Shown: one piece after another, positions 8,311 through 17,242 of the stretch
Layout of the letters: each line of letters starts with the position of its first letter
Numbering within the stretch: the first letter of the stretch is position 1
Assembly (NCBI GenBank): GCA_045598705.1
Contig: JAZLMM010000043.1
Location: forward strand, 1-64,000
Direction: 5' to 3'
Length of the DNA stretch: 64,000 nt
Origin: Scatonaster sp045598705
GTDB taxonomy: Bacteria; Bacillota; Clostridia; Saccharofermentanales; Saccharofermentanaceae
Made by a program: the position numbers and the translations under genes
The notes under the pieces: generated by a model
Seen by the model: the letters and a program-made list of their open reading frames with translations, nothing else
Database searches by the model: none
Told to the model about the DNA's origin: nothing

Positions 8311-9579
8311 TTATTCGACAAAATCGAACTCCAAATCGTAGATTCGAACCGGGTCTCCTTCTTGGATGCCCGCTTTCTCCAGCGCATCAATGACGCCACC
8401 CTTTCGAAGCGTGCGCTGGAAATAGGCAAGCGATTCCGGATCGTCGAAATTGGTAGATTCCAGAACCACACGGATCCAATCACCCAGCACACAATAGACG
8501 CCGTCCTGAATCTCAATCTTGAATTTCTCTTCTGGTTTATATTCGTAGAGTTTCTCTTCTTTGGCTTCCTCTACTAGGATCGTAGGGGGAAGTGTGGCTA
8601 CCATAGATGCCACATGATTGACCAATTCCTTCGTGCCCTCGGCAATGGCGGCACTGGTCAGAAATATGTCATACCCGCGCTTCTTCATTTCAGTTTCGAA
8701 AGCCTTGACCACATCCGGATCTGCTTGATCGACCTTATTGCCGACCACCACTTGCGGACGTGTCTCCAGAAGCGGGTTGAATTGTCTTAATTCTTCATTG
8801 ATCTGATCGAAATCAGAGATTGGGTCTCTGCCATCCTGTGCGGATACATCCACCACGTGGATCAGCAGCCGTGTACGTTCAATATGGCGAAGGAAATCAT
8901 GACCCAAGCCATTTCCTTCATGTGCACCCTCGATTAAGCCAGGAATATCTGCTACCGCAAAAGACGTATCCCCCACGCTCACGATACCGAGCATTGGCTC
9001 TAATGTAGTGAAAGGATAGTCTGCAATCTTCGGCTTGGCAGATGTAATAACGGAGAGAAGTGTGGACTTACCGGCATTCGGGAATCCAACCAATCCAACA
9101 TCCGCGATAAGCTTCAATTCAATGGAGACATCTCTTTCCTCACCAGGAACACCTGCTCTTGCAAACTTCGGCGCCTGACGGATTGCGTTGGAGAAATGGA
9201 TATTTCCCTGACCGCCACGGCCTCCCTTGCAGATGATCTGTTCCTGTCCTTTTTCCGTAAAATCAGCAATAATCTCGCCAGTTTCGAGATCTTTCATAAC
9301 GGTACCCACCGGGACCCCGATGCGAAGGTCCTCGCCGCCTTTGCCGTACATCTTACGGTTCATACCTTTGCCGCCATCTTCGGCAACAAACTTATGCTTG
9401 AAGCGGAAGTTCGAAAGCGTCGTCAATTCGTCGGTAGCATAGAAGATTACGTCGCCGCCTTTGCCACCGTCGCCGCCATCCGGTCCACCGTTTGTGATGT
9501 ACTTCTCTGTGTGGAAAGAAACCATTCCGTTTCCGCCGTCACCTGCCTTGATGTGAATCTTCGCGTGATCGATAAACAT
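8311..9579 (-). CDS. obgE: GTPase Obg (ribosome assembly)
   Basis: A 422-residue essential GTPase that associates with the 50S subunit and couples ribosome maturation to the GTP/ppGpp state. Three domains are visible: the glycine-rich Obg fold (about 1-157, FIDHAKIHIKAGDGGNG and GGDGGKGGDV), the G domain (GFPNAGKSTLLS P-loop, DIPGLIEGAHEG G3, NKVD G4), and a C-terminal OCT domain (about 345-415) that occurs in a subset of Bacillota Obg proteins. The start is set at MFIDHAKIH, where the family begins; the open frame runs 12 codons further without need. It is the last gene of the rplU-prp-rpmA-obgE block, but a hairpin in front of it may reduce read-through. Confidence 0.96.
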   Translation of the reverse strand: MFIDHAKIHIKAGDGGNGMVSFHTEKYITNGGPDGGDGGKGGDVIFYATDELTTLSNFRFKHKFVAEDGGKGMNRKMYGKGGEDLRIGVPVGTVMKDLETGEIIADFTEKGQEQIICKGGRGGQGNIHFSNAIRQAPKFARAGVPGEERDVSIELKLIADVGLVGFPNAGKSTLLSVITSAKPKIADYPFTTLEPMLGIVSVGDTSFAVADIPGLIEGAHEGNGLGHDFLRHIERTRLLIHVVDVSAQDGRDPISDFDQINEELRQFNPLLETRPQVVVGNKVDQADPDVVKAFETEMKKRGYDIFLTSAAIAEGTKELVNHVASMVATLPPTILVEEAKEEKLYEYKPEEKFKIEIQDGVYCVLGDWIRVVLESTNFDDPESLAYFQRTLRKGGVIDALEKAGIQEGDPVRIYDLEFDFVE

Positions 9580-9629
9580 CTTTCTTCTTCCTTTCCTTTC
9601 GCTTCTTCGCGGCATTTTACCGCAAATGG

Positions 9630-9670
9630 AAAAGAAGGTCTGACGGCTTTTTGTTCCGTGTCAGACCTTC
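9630..9670 (-). terminator. Terminator or attenuator between rpmA and obgE
   Basis: An 11-bp perfect stem (GAAGGTCTGAC with its complement) and a 15-base loop, followed leftward by TTTTCC, 51 bases past the rpmA stop. It may set a lower transcript level for obgE than for the ribosomal protein genes. Confidence 0.65.
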
Positions 9671-9720
9671 CTCATTTGTAAATACTTTCGAAAGAAAGTT
9701 CAACAGAACACCGATTCAGA

Positions 9721-10002
9721 TTACTCTGCCGGATATACGCTGACCTTCTTCTTGTCGCGGCCCATACGCTCATACTTCACATTGCCGTCGATACGAGCAT
9801 AAAGTGTATCGTCAGAACCAATGCCTACGTTAGTACCTGGGTGAATCTTCGTTCCGCGCTGTCTTACGAGGATGTTACCTGCAACAACCTTCTGGCCGTC
9901 GCCCTTCTTGGCACCAAGACGCTTGGACTCTGAATCACGACCGTTCTTGGTCGAACCCATACCCTTTTTATGAGCGAAGAGTTGTAAATTCATCTTCAAC
10001 AT
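9721..10002 (-). CDS. rpmA: 50S ribosomal protein L27, with cleavable N-terminus
   Basis: Ribosomal protein of the large subunit whose N-terminus reaches the peptidyl-transferase centre. The product is 93 residues and carries KGMGSTKNGRDSESKRLG, the family signature. In Bacillota L27 is made with a short extension that the protease Prp removes; here the extension MLKMNLQLF precedes AHKKG, matching the known cleavage pattern, and prp is the next gene upstream. Three in-frame ATG codons are possible; 10002 is chosen because GGAGG lies 8 bases before it. The two upstream ATGs would overlap or crowd that ribosome binding site. Confidence 0.95.
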   Translation of the reverse strand: MLKMNLQLFAHKKGMGSTKNGRDSESKRLGAKKGDGQKVVAGNILVRQRGTKIHPGTNVGIGSDDTLYARIDGNVKYERMGRDKKKVSVYPAE

Positions 10003-10016
10003 GGTCATGTCCTCCA

Positions 10017-10379
10017 TTATCTCAATTCTTCTTGTGTGACTACCCGTAAAAAATCCAGACCATAATTCTCATTCACCGACTCTTCTGCATCCAGGATACC
10101 CCGGACGATTGTTCGGAGGATGATCTGTGCGACCATCTCGTCTGCTTTGGAGATACCATCCGGAACCCAGAGTTCACAGAAATTGTCTTCTCCTTCTTCC
10201 ACTATATAGAAGTCTTTCCAGCGGAGCTGCTCTTCCAACGAATTAATCGCGGTGGTCATGAGCGTGGAAATGGATGCACAGATGATATCTTTACCTTCTT
10301 CTTCATATCCCGCATGGCCTTCTGCTGAAAGCCTCATGACTTGTCCGGCTGCATTTCTTGATATAGTGACTGAAATCAT
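10017..10379 (-). CDS. prp: Ribosomal-processing cysteine protease Prp
   Basis: A 120-residue cysteine protease (YsxB family) that trims the N-terminal extension of L27. The catalytic pair is visible as the histidine in EGHAGYEEEGKD (about residue 22) and the cysteine in IICASISTL (about 34). It lies between rplU and rpmA, the usual position in Bacillota, and the L27 encoded next door has the expected cleavage site. The stop codon overlaps the first possible ATG of rpmA. The ribosome binding site is weak (no GGAGG; only GAAGAAAG about 15 bases before the ATG), which suggests low expression or coupling to rplU, 30 bases upstream. Confidence 0.93.
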   Translation of the reverse strand: MISVTISRNAAGQVMRLSAEGHAGYEEEGKDIICASISTLMTTAINSLEEQLRWKDFYIVEEGEDNFCELWVPDGISKADEMVAQIILRTIVRGILDAEESVNENYGLDFLRVVTQEELR

Positions 10380-10409
10380 TTTACAGGCACACTTTCTTCT
10401 ACGGTTCGA

Positions 10410-10718
10410 TCAACCATTGATTTCTGTGATGCGAACGCGAGTATAAGGCTGTCTGTGGCCATTTGTTCTTCTATAGCCCTTCTTTGCCTTCATCTTGAAT
10501 ACAACGATCTTCTTGTTCTTGCCCTGATTTACGATCTCGCCGGCAACTGTAGCCTTCACATCAGCACCTGCCTTGATACCGTTATCATCAGCGACTGCGA
10601 TAACCTGATCAAATGTAATCTTGTCACCAGCCTCGCCTTCGAGCTTCTCAACGAAAATCTCGTCGCCGCAAGCAACCTTGTACTGCTTGCCGCCTGTCAG
10701 AATAACTGCATACTGCAT
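10410..10718 (-). CDS. rplU: 50S ribosomal protein L21
   Basis: Large-subunit protein that binds 23S rRNA. The product is 102 residues, the normal family length, beginning MQYAVILTGGKQYKV and ending in the conserved KMKAKKGYRRTNGHRQPYTRVRI segment. The start at 10718 has AGGAGGG upstream; the frame is open for 22 more codons, but those lie in the mRNA leader. It is the first gene of the rplU-prp-rpmA(-obgE) unit, with a strong promoter at 10846-10874 and a probable autoregulatory leader between. Confidence 0.97.
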   Translation of the reverse strand: MQYAVILTGGKQYKVACGDEIFVEKLEGEAGDKITFDQVIAVADDNGIKAGADVKATVAGEIVNQGKNKKIVVFKMKAKKGYRRTNGHRQPYTRVRITEING

Positions 10719-10725
10719 AAAAACG

Positions 10726-10840
10726 TTTCCCTCCTGTTCATCCAGTCTCGCTGCTTCTTCCAAGGCACTGTACGAATCATTCAAATCACTTTCGTGTGAA
10801 AAAACGGCACAGATTTAGTAGCCCGGCACATGCGGTCACC
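10726..10840 (-). promoter_or_regulatory. Probable L21 leader RNA
   Basis: The roughly 115-base 5' untranslated region of rplU has segments (GTGCCGGGCTACTAAAT, then TGATTCGTACAGTGCC) that resemble, from memory, the ribosomal L21 leader element of Bacillota. Such leaders are thought to let L21 or a partner repress its own operon. I cannot fold it or search Rfam here, so the call rests on position and partial recall. Confidence 0.5.
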
Positions 10841-10845
10841 GAGAT

Positions 10846-10874
10846 AGAATAGCACGAGTGACCAGTAACGTCAA
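10846..10874 (-). promoter_or_regulatory. Strong promoter of rplU-prp-rpmA
   Basis: Read leftward: TTGACG, 17 bases, TATTCT. It closely matches the rpsF operon promoter in this window (same -10 TATTCT and spacing), as expected for ribosomal protein genes. Confidence 0.85.
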
Positions 10875-10916
10875 GCATTTTCTGATGTAATTCATTGAAC
10901 TTCTCGGAATCGCACA

Positions 10917-11924
10917 TCAGATGATTTTCTTCACCGAGGCACCGAAATCGATGACTGCCTTCAGGCGGATTCTTCTGGGTTCGCCGTCATACTCTTCTCG
11001 CATACGTTCCAGAAGTAATTTCACAGCCGTCTGGCCAATCTTTCGAATCGGCTGGATGCCGATCGTCAGGGTTGGATTATAAACATGCGCAATGATCTGA
11101 TTCTCGAATCCAACAAATGAAACCTCATCCGGCACACGAATATGTTTCTCATTCAGAAACATGACCGCACCCGTCGTAAGATCATTACCACTTGCAAATA
11201 CAGCCGTCGGCGGATTGGAATGTTTCATGTACTTCGTCATGGCCAAGTATCCGCTTTCTTCAGAAATATTCTCAAGGTGAATAAGCGTTTCGTCAATCGG
11301 GAGCTTACGATCACGCAATGCCGCCTTATAACCGTTCACACGATCGTCAGTAGTATTGACACCTTCCTGACCGCCAATGAAACCAATTCTTGTATGTCCG
11401 TTATCAATCAAATGTTTCGTGATTCGGTAGGCAATATCTTCATTATCGATGGTAACAGAATCGCAGGCAATGGTTGGTTTCTCTATATCTACGAACACAA
11501 TTGGTACGTTGGCCTTCGACGCACGATCGATATCTTCCTGAGATACATTGATTGGCTGCATGATGATGCCGTCAATCTGTTTATTAATCAGAAAATTGAT
11601 TTTGTCGGAAGCCCCGGTAGGATTGGTCTGCGAATAGTCGCATATGATCGTGCTATATCCTGCTGCATAGAGTTCCTGATTAATATATGACAAGATGGAA
11701 ACACCATAATAGTCAGCAAGGCTGGGAATCAGGACACCTACAGACATCGTCTTTCTCGTCTTCATACCTCGGGCAAAAGTATTGACCTGGTAGTTCAACG
11801 TCTCAATTGCATACTCAATTTGTTGACGATTTTCCTCCAGTACATTGCCGCCATTGATAAACTTGGATACTGTCGAAATCGACACCCCAGCCATTTTGGC
11901 TACATCTTTAATCGTTGATGCCAT
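10917..11924 (-). CDS. LacI-family transcriptional regulator
   Basis: A 335-residue repressor or activator. The N-terminal helix-turn-helix and hinge (TIKDVAKMAGVSISTVSKFING) are typical LacI, and the rest is the periplasmic-binding-protein-like sensor (about 60-335: SVGVLIPSLADYYG, IGFIGGQEGVNTTDDRVNGYKAAL, GNDLTTGAVMFLNE). The ligand is probably a sugar, but nothing nearby is an obvious target. It lies 22 bases downstream of the membrane protein gene on the same strand, so it may be co-transcribed with murC and that gene. GGGGGG precedes the ATG at 8 bases. Confidence 0.9.
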   Translation of the reverse strand: MASTIKDVAKMAGVSISTVSKFINGGNVLEENRQQIEYAIETLNYQVNTFARGMKTRKTMSVGVLIPSLADYYGVSILSYINQELYAAGYSTIICDYSQTNPTGASDKINFLINKQIDGIIMQPINVSQEDIDRASKANVPIVFVDIEKPTIACDSVTIDNEDIAYRITKHLIDNGHTRIGFIGGQEGVNTTDDRVNGYKAALRDRKLPIDETLIHLENISEESGYLAMTKYMKHSNPPTAVFASGNDLTTGAVMFLNEKHIRVPDEVSFVGFENQIIAHVYNPTLTIGIQPIRKIGQTAVKLLLERMREEYDGEPRRIRLKAVIDFGASVKKII

Positions 11925-11946
11925 AAAGTGCCCCCCTTCTTTTGGG

Positions 11947-13500
11947 TCAGAACATCATCCAATACAGACTAGCGTATAGAATCACCGAGAAAAGCTCGCC
12001 TTTTCCTCCCTTTCGAATCACACGTCGCAAGTACGAGGCACCAATCAGTGCAAGCAGAAGCAGGATGGTCCGTAACGCATATACTTCTCTTCCTATTATA
12101 ACCGAGAAAATGAAAACAATCACCATCGGAACGAAACGTATCGCGGAAAAAAGTAGAGAATCCATTACACTTTGTTTGCTTCCTTGATTCTTGCCGAAAT
12201 ATTCATCTGTCAGTTGAAGCATAGTGATTGCGACCCAAACCATGACAGAAAGAAGAATCCCAACTAGAAGAAGCAGGTTCAACTTCAAGAATCCCGTGCC
12301 CTTCCAAAGTAGTTTGAGCACAAATATATCTAGGATCAGAAGAATGGTAAAAATAAGGTGGCTCTGCCACATGGATCGATTCTTCCGCACATTTCTCTCC
12401 TTGATTCTTCGCAGAAAACGAAGAAGATAGAATGCCGAGGAAAGAAGCGAAATACAAATCCAGACCAACATGACAGTATAGAAAGCAGCTTTGCGTCTTG
12501 CTACGAATATACAGGCAACAAGTGCAGAAGCAATAGCGAGCACGCCTTGCAACGCCAGTAAATGGTTCAGTGCACTTCGATATTTCTCCACCAACGGACG
12601 TTCTATCGTTTTCCCTTTTGCCCTTCGGACAGGTGGCACAGTATCTGCACCATTCCCTGATAAGTCCGACTGATGCTCGGCAGTGTTGACTGTCACCGAG
12701 AACTTCTTGTCTTTGGGCCATGTCGCTGCATAGAGGAAGAAAGCAACGATCGTTAGTGTCGTACATACTGTCTTCAACGCCCAGTATTCAAGTGGTGCAC
12801 GAGAAATGCCGTCCTCTTCTAGAACATAATTATGGATATAGTTCGCAAGATAGGTCTGTATGACCGGGCTGATTAATAGACGTTCCTGCGAAACCACCGA
12901 ATCGCTCCAATTGCTCATGCGGGCATAATACTGACGAGCATCGGAAGATAGGAATCGTTCTGGAGCAGATTCATCAGCCTTTGTCCCTCGTGTAAACTGT
13001 GTATCTTCACCCGAAAGTCGCTCATAGATCAAATCAGAAGTGATCGTTTTTGCGGAGAAAATCGCTACACGGCATGCTGGCTTTCCGGCACCGAACTCGT
13101 TCAATTCCGCTTGCCGTTTGATCTGCGGTGACAGAAGCACAAGATTCGATATGCTCTGGTGGTTGGAAGCAATCTGCAACCCCGCTGTCGTGTACTCGCC
13201 TTCACATATTAAGATAAGTGATGAAGTATCATACTGCTTCGCAATCTTCTCCACATGCGCTGTCATTTCCTCAAGTGAAAGACCTCGTTCATTTACAAAA
13301 ACAGTTCGAATATCTTCACTAGAGCAGAGAAGTTGATAGTCCATCTGTGGAAACATTCGCTCGTCCGACACAAAGAATACCGCTACGATACCGGAATCTC
13401 CATCGTCACTTCGAGAAATCAGCAAGTCAAGCGAAACCACAAGTAACACAATGGCCAGAATCGCAATCGCGATGAGTCGAAGTCTTCTGGTCTTTCTCAT
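11947..13500 (-). CDS. Membrane protein with outside alpha/beta domain, unknown
   Basis: A 517-residue protein I do not recognise. A signal-anchor helix (LIAIAILAIVLLVVSLDLLI, about 9-28) is followed by a roughly 190-residue soluble domain with alternating strand and helix segments (VAVFFVSDER, SLILICEGEYT, NLVLLSPQ, VAIFSAKT) reminiscent of an alpha/beta hydrolase fold but without a G-x-S-x-G nucleophile elbow. The C-terminal half has about six membrane segments with a charged loop near residue 270. It starts immediately after the murC stop with GGAGAG inside murC, so it should be translated from the murC message. A cell-envelope role is inferred from that context only. Confidence 0.7.
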   Translation of the reverse strand: MRKTRRLRLIAIAILAIVLLVVSLDLLISRSDDGDSGIVAVFFVSDERMFPQMDYQLLCSSEDIRTVFVNERGLSLEEMTAHVEKIAKQYDTSSLILICEGEYTTAGLQIASNHQSISNLVLLSPQIKRQAELNEFGAGKPACRVAIFSAKTITSDLIYERLSGEDTQFTRGTKADESAPERFLSSDARQYYARMSNWSDSVVSQERLLISPVIQTYLANYIHNYVLEEDGISRAPLEYWALKTVCTTLTIVAFFLYAATWPKDKKFSVTVNTAEHQSDLSGNGADTVPPVRRAKGKTIERPLVEKYRSALNHLLALQGVLAIASALVACIFVARRKAAFYTVMLVWICISLLSSAFYLLRFLRRIKERNVRKNRSMWQSHLIFTILLILDIFVLKLLWKGTGFLKLNLLLLVGILLSVMVWVAITMLQLTDEYFGKNQGSKQSVMDSLLFSAIRFVPMVIVFIFSVIIGREVYALRTILLLLALIGASYLRRVIRKGGKGELFSVILYASLYWMMF

Positions 13501-14952
13501 TTAGCTCTCCATCTTTGCCAGTCGATCACCCAGACTGCGGATGTCCTCTGGTCCAAGAATCAAAATCATATCGTTCTCTTCCACACAGGACGAGAGTCTC
13601 TCTACGATTGCATCCTTGGATTCAAAGAATTCGGCATGTCCACCTCGACGATTGATCTCGTCAGCAATATCACGAGAAGAGATATCACCTGGGTTGATCT
13701 CACGATCGGAGAAAATCTCATCAAAGAATACATTCTCACACGGAAGCAAAGCGGTGACATAGTCTTCAAACAACACTTTCGTACGACTATAGGTCAAAGG
13801 CTGAAAAACCACCCATGTCTTCCCATGCGGAACATGTGAGGCCGCATCCAGCGTTGCTCGGGCCGCACTTGGATGGTGTGCGTAATCTGCAACGATCTTG
13901 GCCCCCTTAAACGTGCCCTTAATCGTGAAACGTCCTTCTGCTCCTGTGAATCCTGAAAGTGCCTTGACTGCAGCTTCTTTCGTGCCACCGGTCAGGGAAG
14001 CGCATGCAATAGCAGTCAGCGTATTGTACACGTTATGTGTGCCAGGAATGGCAAGTTGGATATGGGTATAGTCTGAACCTTTATAAAGAACATCGAATCC
14101 TGCACAACCGTCTGTAAAGGTTATGTTTGTTGCGCAGAAATCCGGTTCGCGTCCAAAGAAATCTACCCCTTCGCCAGCAAGACCGGTCGTTACAATATTG
14201 GGCATGCTAAGGCCAAGTTTCTCTCGATATGCCGGCATTCTCTTCACCGCCTCCTGGACGTTTCGATCACCGGCCGGAATGACCAAGGTACCCTCTGCAG
14301 AGAGTTTCTCCGTGAATTGAGCGAATACTTCAATGACTTCGTCAATGCTACTATAGCAATCAACATGATCATAATCGATATTTGTAATGGCCGCGACAGT
14401 GGAATAGAACTCAAGGAAAGAGCGGTGATATTCACAAGCTTCCGACACTAGAAGCTGATCTTTCGAACCAAGGAGAACCGTACCGTGGAAAGCTTCCAAT
14501 TCCGCACCTAGGTGGACTGTCGGATTCACACCGCTTTCCATAAGGATAAGGGATGTCATGGAAGTCGTGGTTGTCTTACCATGTGTACCGGAAATATTGA
14601 TGACATTCTGGAAATTCTTTGTAATCAGTCCGAGGAACACTGAACGTTCCATCACTTGAATGCAATGTTCTCTTGCATAAGCCAATTCCGGATTACCGGG
14701 AAGAATGGCCGCTGTGTGCACCACGATATCTGGGTTGAATTCCTTGATATTCGCTTCACTATGTGTGCCATATACATGAATACCGATGGATTCCAATTCT
14801 GCTGTGCGTGCCGACGGGTGCATATCCGAGCCTGCAACAACAAGTCCGTAATTCACAGCAATGCGTGCTAATCCGCTCATGCTGATTCCACCGATTCCTA
14901 CAAAAAACACTCTCTTGCCGGATGGCAAGTCTTTCATTCCTTCAGTTGACAT
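13501..14952 (-). CDS. murC: UDP-N-acetylmuramate--L-alanine ligase
   Basis: Cytoplasmic ATP-dependent ligase that adds the first amino acid of the peptidoglycan stem peptide. The 483-residue product has the N-terminal Rossmann domain (VFFVGIGGISMSGLARIA), the ATP-binding P-loop SGTHGKTTTTSM, and the C-terminal domain (about 320-483; DYAHHPSA). The length is slightly above the usual 440-470. It is the promoter-proximal gene of a probable murC / membrane protein / lacI-type unit. TTGGAG lies before the ATG. A small inverted repeat GCACGA...TCGTGC (14982-15000) occurs in its leader, and TATAAT further up (about 15008-15013, leftward) is the likely -10. Confidence 0.96.
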   Translation of the reverse strand: MSTEGMKDLPSGKRVFFVGIGGISMSGLARIAVNYGLVVAGSDMHPSARTAELESIGIHVYGTHSEANIKEFNPDIVVHTAAILPGNPELAYAREHCIQVMERSVFLGLITKNFQNVINISGTHGKTTTTSMTSLILMESGVNPTVHLGAELEAFHGTVLLGSKDQLLVSEACEYHRSFLEFYSTVAAITNIDYDHVDCYSSIDEVIEVFAQFTEKLSAEGTLVIPAGDRNVQEAVKRMPAYREKLGLSMPNIVTTGLAGEGVDFFGREPDFCATNITFTDGCAGFDVLYKGSDYTHIQLAIPGTHNVYNTLTAIACASLTGGTKEAAVKALSGFTGAEGRFTIKGTFKGAKIVADYAHHPSAARATLDAASHVPHGKTWVVFQPLTYSRTKVLFEDYVTALLPCENVFFDEIFSDREINPGDISSRDIADEINRRGGHAEFFESKDAIVERLSSCVEENDMILILGPEDIRSLGDRLAKMES

Positions 14953-15096
14953 ATTCTATACTCCAAAGAATCCTCTTAATCGCACGAATCGATATCGTGC
15001 TTCACTATTATACCCTTTTTGAAGGTAAAAGATGAATAACTATACAAAATATGATATATTAATTTAAGCATGAAAATGGGTTACAGGGAGGGCATT

Positions 15097-15414
15097 ATGG
15101 AAATCACAGACATCACGATACGCAAACTATCTCTGGAAAACAAGATGAAAGCCATCGTTTCCATCACCTTCGACAACGAATTTGTTGTCCACGATGTCAA
15201 AGTGATTGACGGCAATAATGGTCTGTTCATAGCCATGCCTTCGCGACGAACACCAGAGGGCGAATTCAAAGATATCGTTCACCCTGTAAATGCCGAATTC
15301 CGCAACAAATTGTCCGCTGCGGTATTGGCCAAGTACAAGGAAACCATCGAGATTTTATCTGAACAGGTCGCCGATATTCCACCGCTTCCGCCCTACACCG
15401 AGCTGGGCGAATAA
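15097..15414 (+). CDS. spoVG: SpoVG family RNA/DNA-binding regulator
   Basis: A 105-residue small regulator; in Bacillus and Staphylococcus SpoVG binds nucleic acid and affects sporulation, division or virulence genes. The family block is clear: MEITDITIRKL, MKAIVSITFDNEFVVHDVKVIDG, FIAMPSRRTPEGEFKDIVHPVNAEFR. The start at 15097 has GGGAGG upstream; the frame extends nine codons before. The large lipoprotein gene begins 23 bases after its stop with no terminator between, so the two are probably co-transcribed. A TTGAAG / TATACA pair (15019-15046, 16-base spacing) is a possible promoter. Confidence 0.93.
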   Translation: MEITDITIRKLSLENKMKAIVSITFDNEFVVHDVKVIDGNNGLFIAMPSRRTPEGEFKDIVHPVNAEFRNKLSAAVLAKYKETIEILSEQVADIPPLPPYTELGE

Positions 15415-15437
15415 TTCTCCTCACGAAAGGATCCATT

Positions 15438-17087
15438 ATGAAGAGACAAATTGCAACCTTGCTTACATTTGCGACGGTGCTCGCTTTGGCAAGCTGTTCG
15501 AAAGAAGGCAAGTCAAAGAAATCTCCAAAATTCTCACTTTCAAGTCTGAGCACAACTGAAACCACGCCCGAGACAACTGAAACCTCTGCGGAAACGACTA
15601 CAGAGACCACTATGGATTCAACGACTGCGACCTCTGAGACAACCCCAAGCGTCTCCAGCGGTTCTTTTACCATCGATCATTCGCTGGAATACTTAGAAGT
15701 TGAGAATACACCTTTCGCCACTTGCTATGGATACTGCAAGCAAACTGAGGACTTCGAGCGCATGTTCTACGTACAGGAGTATGGCGACTTATACTTTGTA
15801 GGCATCGATGGTTATTCGGCACTTGATACAGCTGTGTTTGATATTTACAATTCGATTTTCACACCTCAGGACGAGGCCTATGTACGGGAATTCGACACCT
15901 TTGTGGAGAGCCTCCATTTAACAGGAGATGCAAATCCTTCTATGTGCATAAGTGAAATCGAGGTATATCGTGCAGACTCTCAGATCTACTCTTTCGTCAT
16001 CGATGAATATCTGACCGGCAAAGATTACAATTACGAGAATCATTATGGATACTATTCCTACAATCTGCGGTCAAGCGATGGCTCACTGATTCAATTAAGT
16101 GATGTCATTATTGATCCGGAAGCATTTTGCACCTATTTGGAACAATACATAGCGTCTACTCCTGGGAATGGAATCTTCGGCAAGACCGAGGATATTAACC
16201 TTGAGGAAATAACACAAGAAATCAGAAATGGACAAGCACTGTTCGTACTCTCCTATGATAGCATCTTCCTCTTCCAAGGATCGCGATTCTTCAAGGTACC
16301 TGTCTACCCAACGGAGAACATTGGTTGCATCGATATGAGTTACTTCGGATCAACACCAGAGCATTATGCGCTACAGTTCGACCATACTGGTACGTTGGAT
16401 TGGGATATCAACGGAGATGGCACAATGGACACTATTTCCGTTGAGTACGTAAGAAGCGCCGAAGTTGATTTTGGAGGAACTGTAGAACAGATTATTGTAA
16501 GCATCAATGGCCAAGCTGCCCCTCTCGCGATAGACGAATTTGATCCATATGTCTTCGATGCCAGTGTTTATCTCATTCAATCGGACGACGGTCTCTACCT
16601 CTTCCTCAGTAACAGCGGCATGGATTCATATGCGACGGACTACATATTCAGAATCGATGGTGATCAGGTCACATATGTGACGCAAATATATTCTCGTCTT
16701 GACAAGATCATCTACAATCCTGAATATATCGAGTGTTGTGACTACTATGATTTGATTGGTTCCACGGCTCTCTACTATTACTACACCCTAACCAGCAATC
16801 AGGGCGAGCCGCTTCTGCTATACTACACCTTCCCCTCCTATGGTTATTTAGCCGCGACCAGCAAGGATTTGACAGTTGATAAAGTCGATATAGAAACCGG
16901 TGATGTGATTGGTCAAGGTACGATACCGGTCAACACACCGGTCGAGACCGTTTTCTACAACTACGAAACTGACTCCATTTATTTCCAGACACTCCACGAG
17001 AACAGTGAAGAGAATGAATACTTTGTGATTCCCAACGATCACGATTTCATCATTGAGAGTTTCAAAGGCATGGTCTTCGCAGGCTAA
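15438..17087 (+). CDS. Large lipoprotein, paralogue of the 56 kb gene
   Basis: A 549-residue lipoprotein. The signal peptide ends in the lipobox LALASC (cysteine at residue 20), followed by a Ser/Thr/Glu-rich stalk (about 40-75) that should hold the globular part away from the membrane. Two landmarks stand out: a segment like the RsiV/DUF3298 fold (SLIQLSDVIIDPEAFCTYLEQY, about 214-235), and a calcium-loop-like motif DWDINGDGTMDTISVEY near 315. The protein coded at 55994-57673 has the same signal peptide start (MKRQIA), stalk, both landmarks and length, so the two are paralogues. Function is unknown; surface binding or sensing is an inference. It follows spoVG, with AAAGGA as ribosome binding site. 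Confidence 0.8.
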   Translation: MKRQIATLLTFATVLALASCSKEGKSKKSPKFSLSSLSTTETTPETTETSAETTTETTMDSTTATSETTPSVSSGSFTIDHSLEYLEVENTPFATCYGYCKQTEDFERMFYVQEYGDLYFVGIDGYSALDTAVFDIYNSIFTPQDEAYVREFDTFVESLHLTGDANPSMCISEIEVYRADSQIYSFVIDEYLTGKDYNYENHYGYYSYNLRSSDGSLIQLSDVIIDPEAFCTYLEQYIASTPGNGIFGKTEDINLEEITQEIRNGQALFVLSYDSIFLFQGSRFFKVPVYPTENIGCIDMSYFGSTPEHYALQFDHTGTLDWDINGDGTMDTISVEYVRSAEVDFGGTVEQIIVSINGQAAPLAIDEFDPYVFDASVYLIQSDDGLYLFLSNSGMDSYATDYIFRIDGDQVTYVTQIYSRLDKIIYNPEYIECCDYYDLIGSTALYYYYTLTSNQGEPLLLYYTFPSYGYLAATSKDLTVDKVDIETGDVIGQGTIPVNTPVETVFYNYETDSIYFQTLHENSEENEYFVIPNDHDFIIESFKGMVFAG

Positions 17088-17166
17088 TTGAGCACGTACT
17101 TATCATAAAGAGCACAACCCAACCGTCGAAATGGTAACATGAAGAACCATCTATTCTATTCGTATA

Positions 17167-17204
17167 GAAGAACCGCCAGCCGATTGCTCGACTGGCGGTT
17201 CTTC
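17167..17204. terminator. Bidirectional hairpin between the lipoprotein gene and ftsH
   Basis: A perfect 13-bp stem (GAAGAACCGCCAG with its complement) and a 12-base loop between convergent genes. Neither side has a long T-run, but the stem is stable and the position is right for both transcripts. Confidence 0.65.
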
Positions 17205-17242
17205 GTGATTGATTCATGTGTAGGTTTGAGAAGTGAAGTGGA

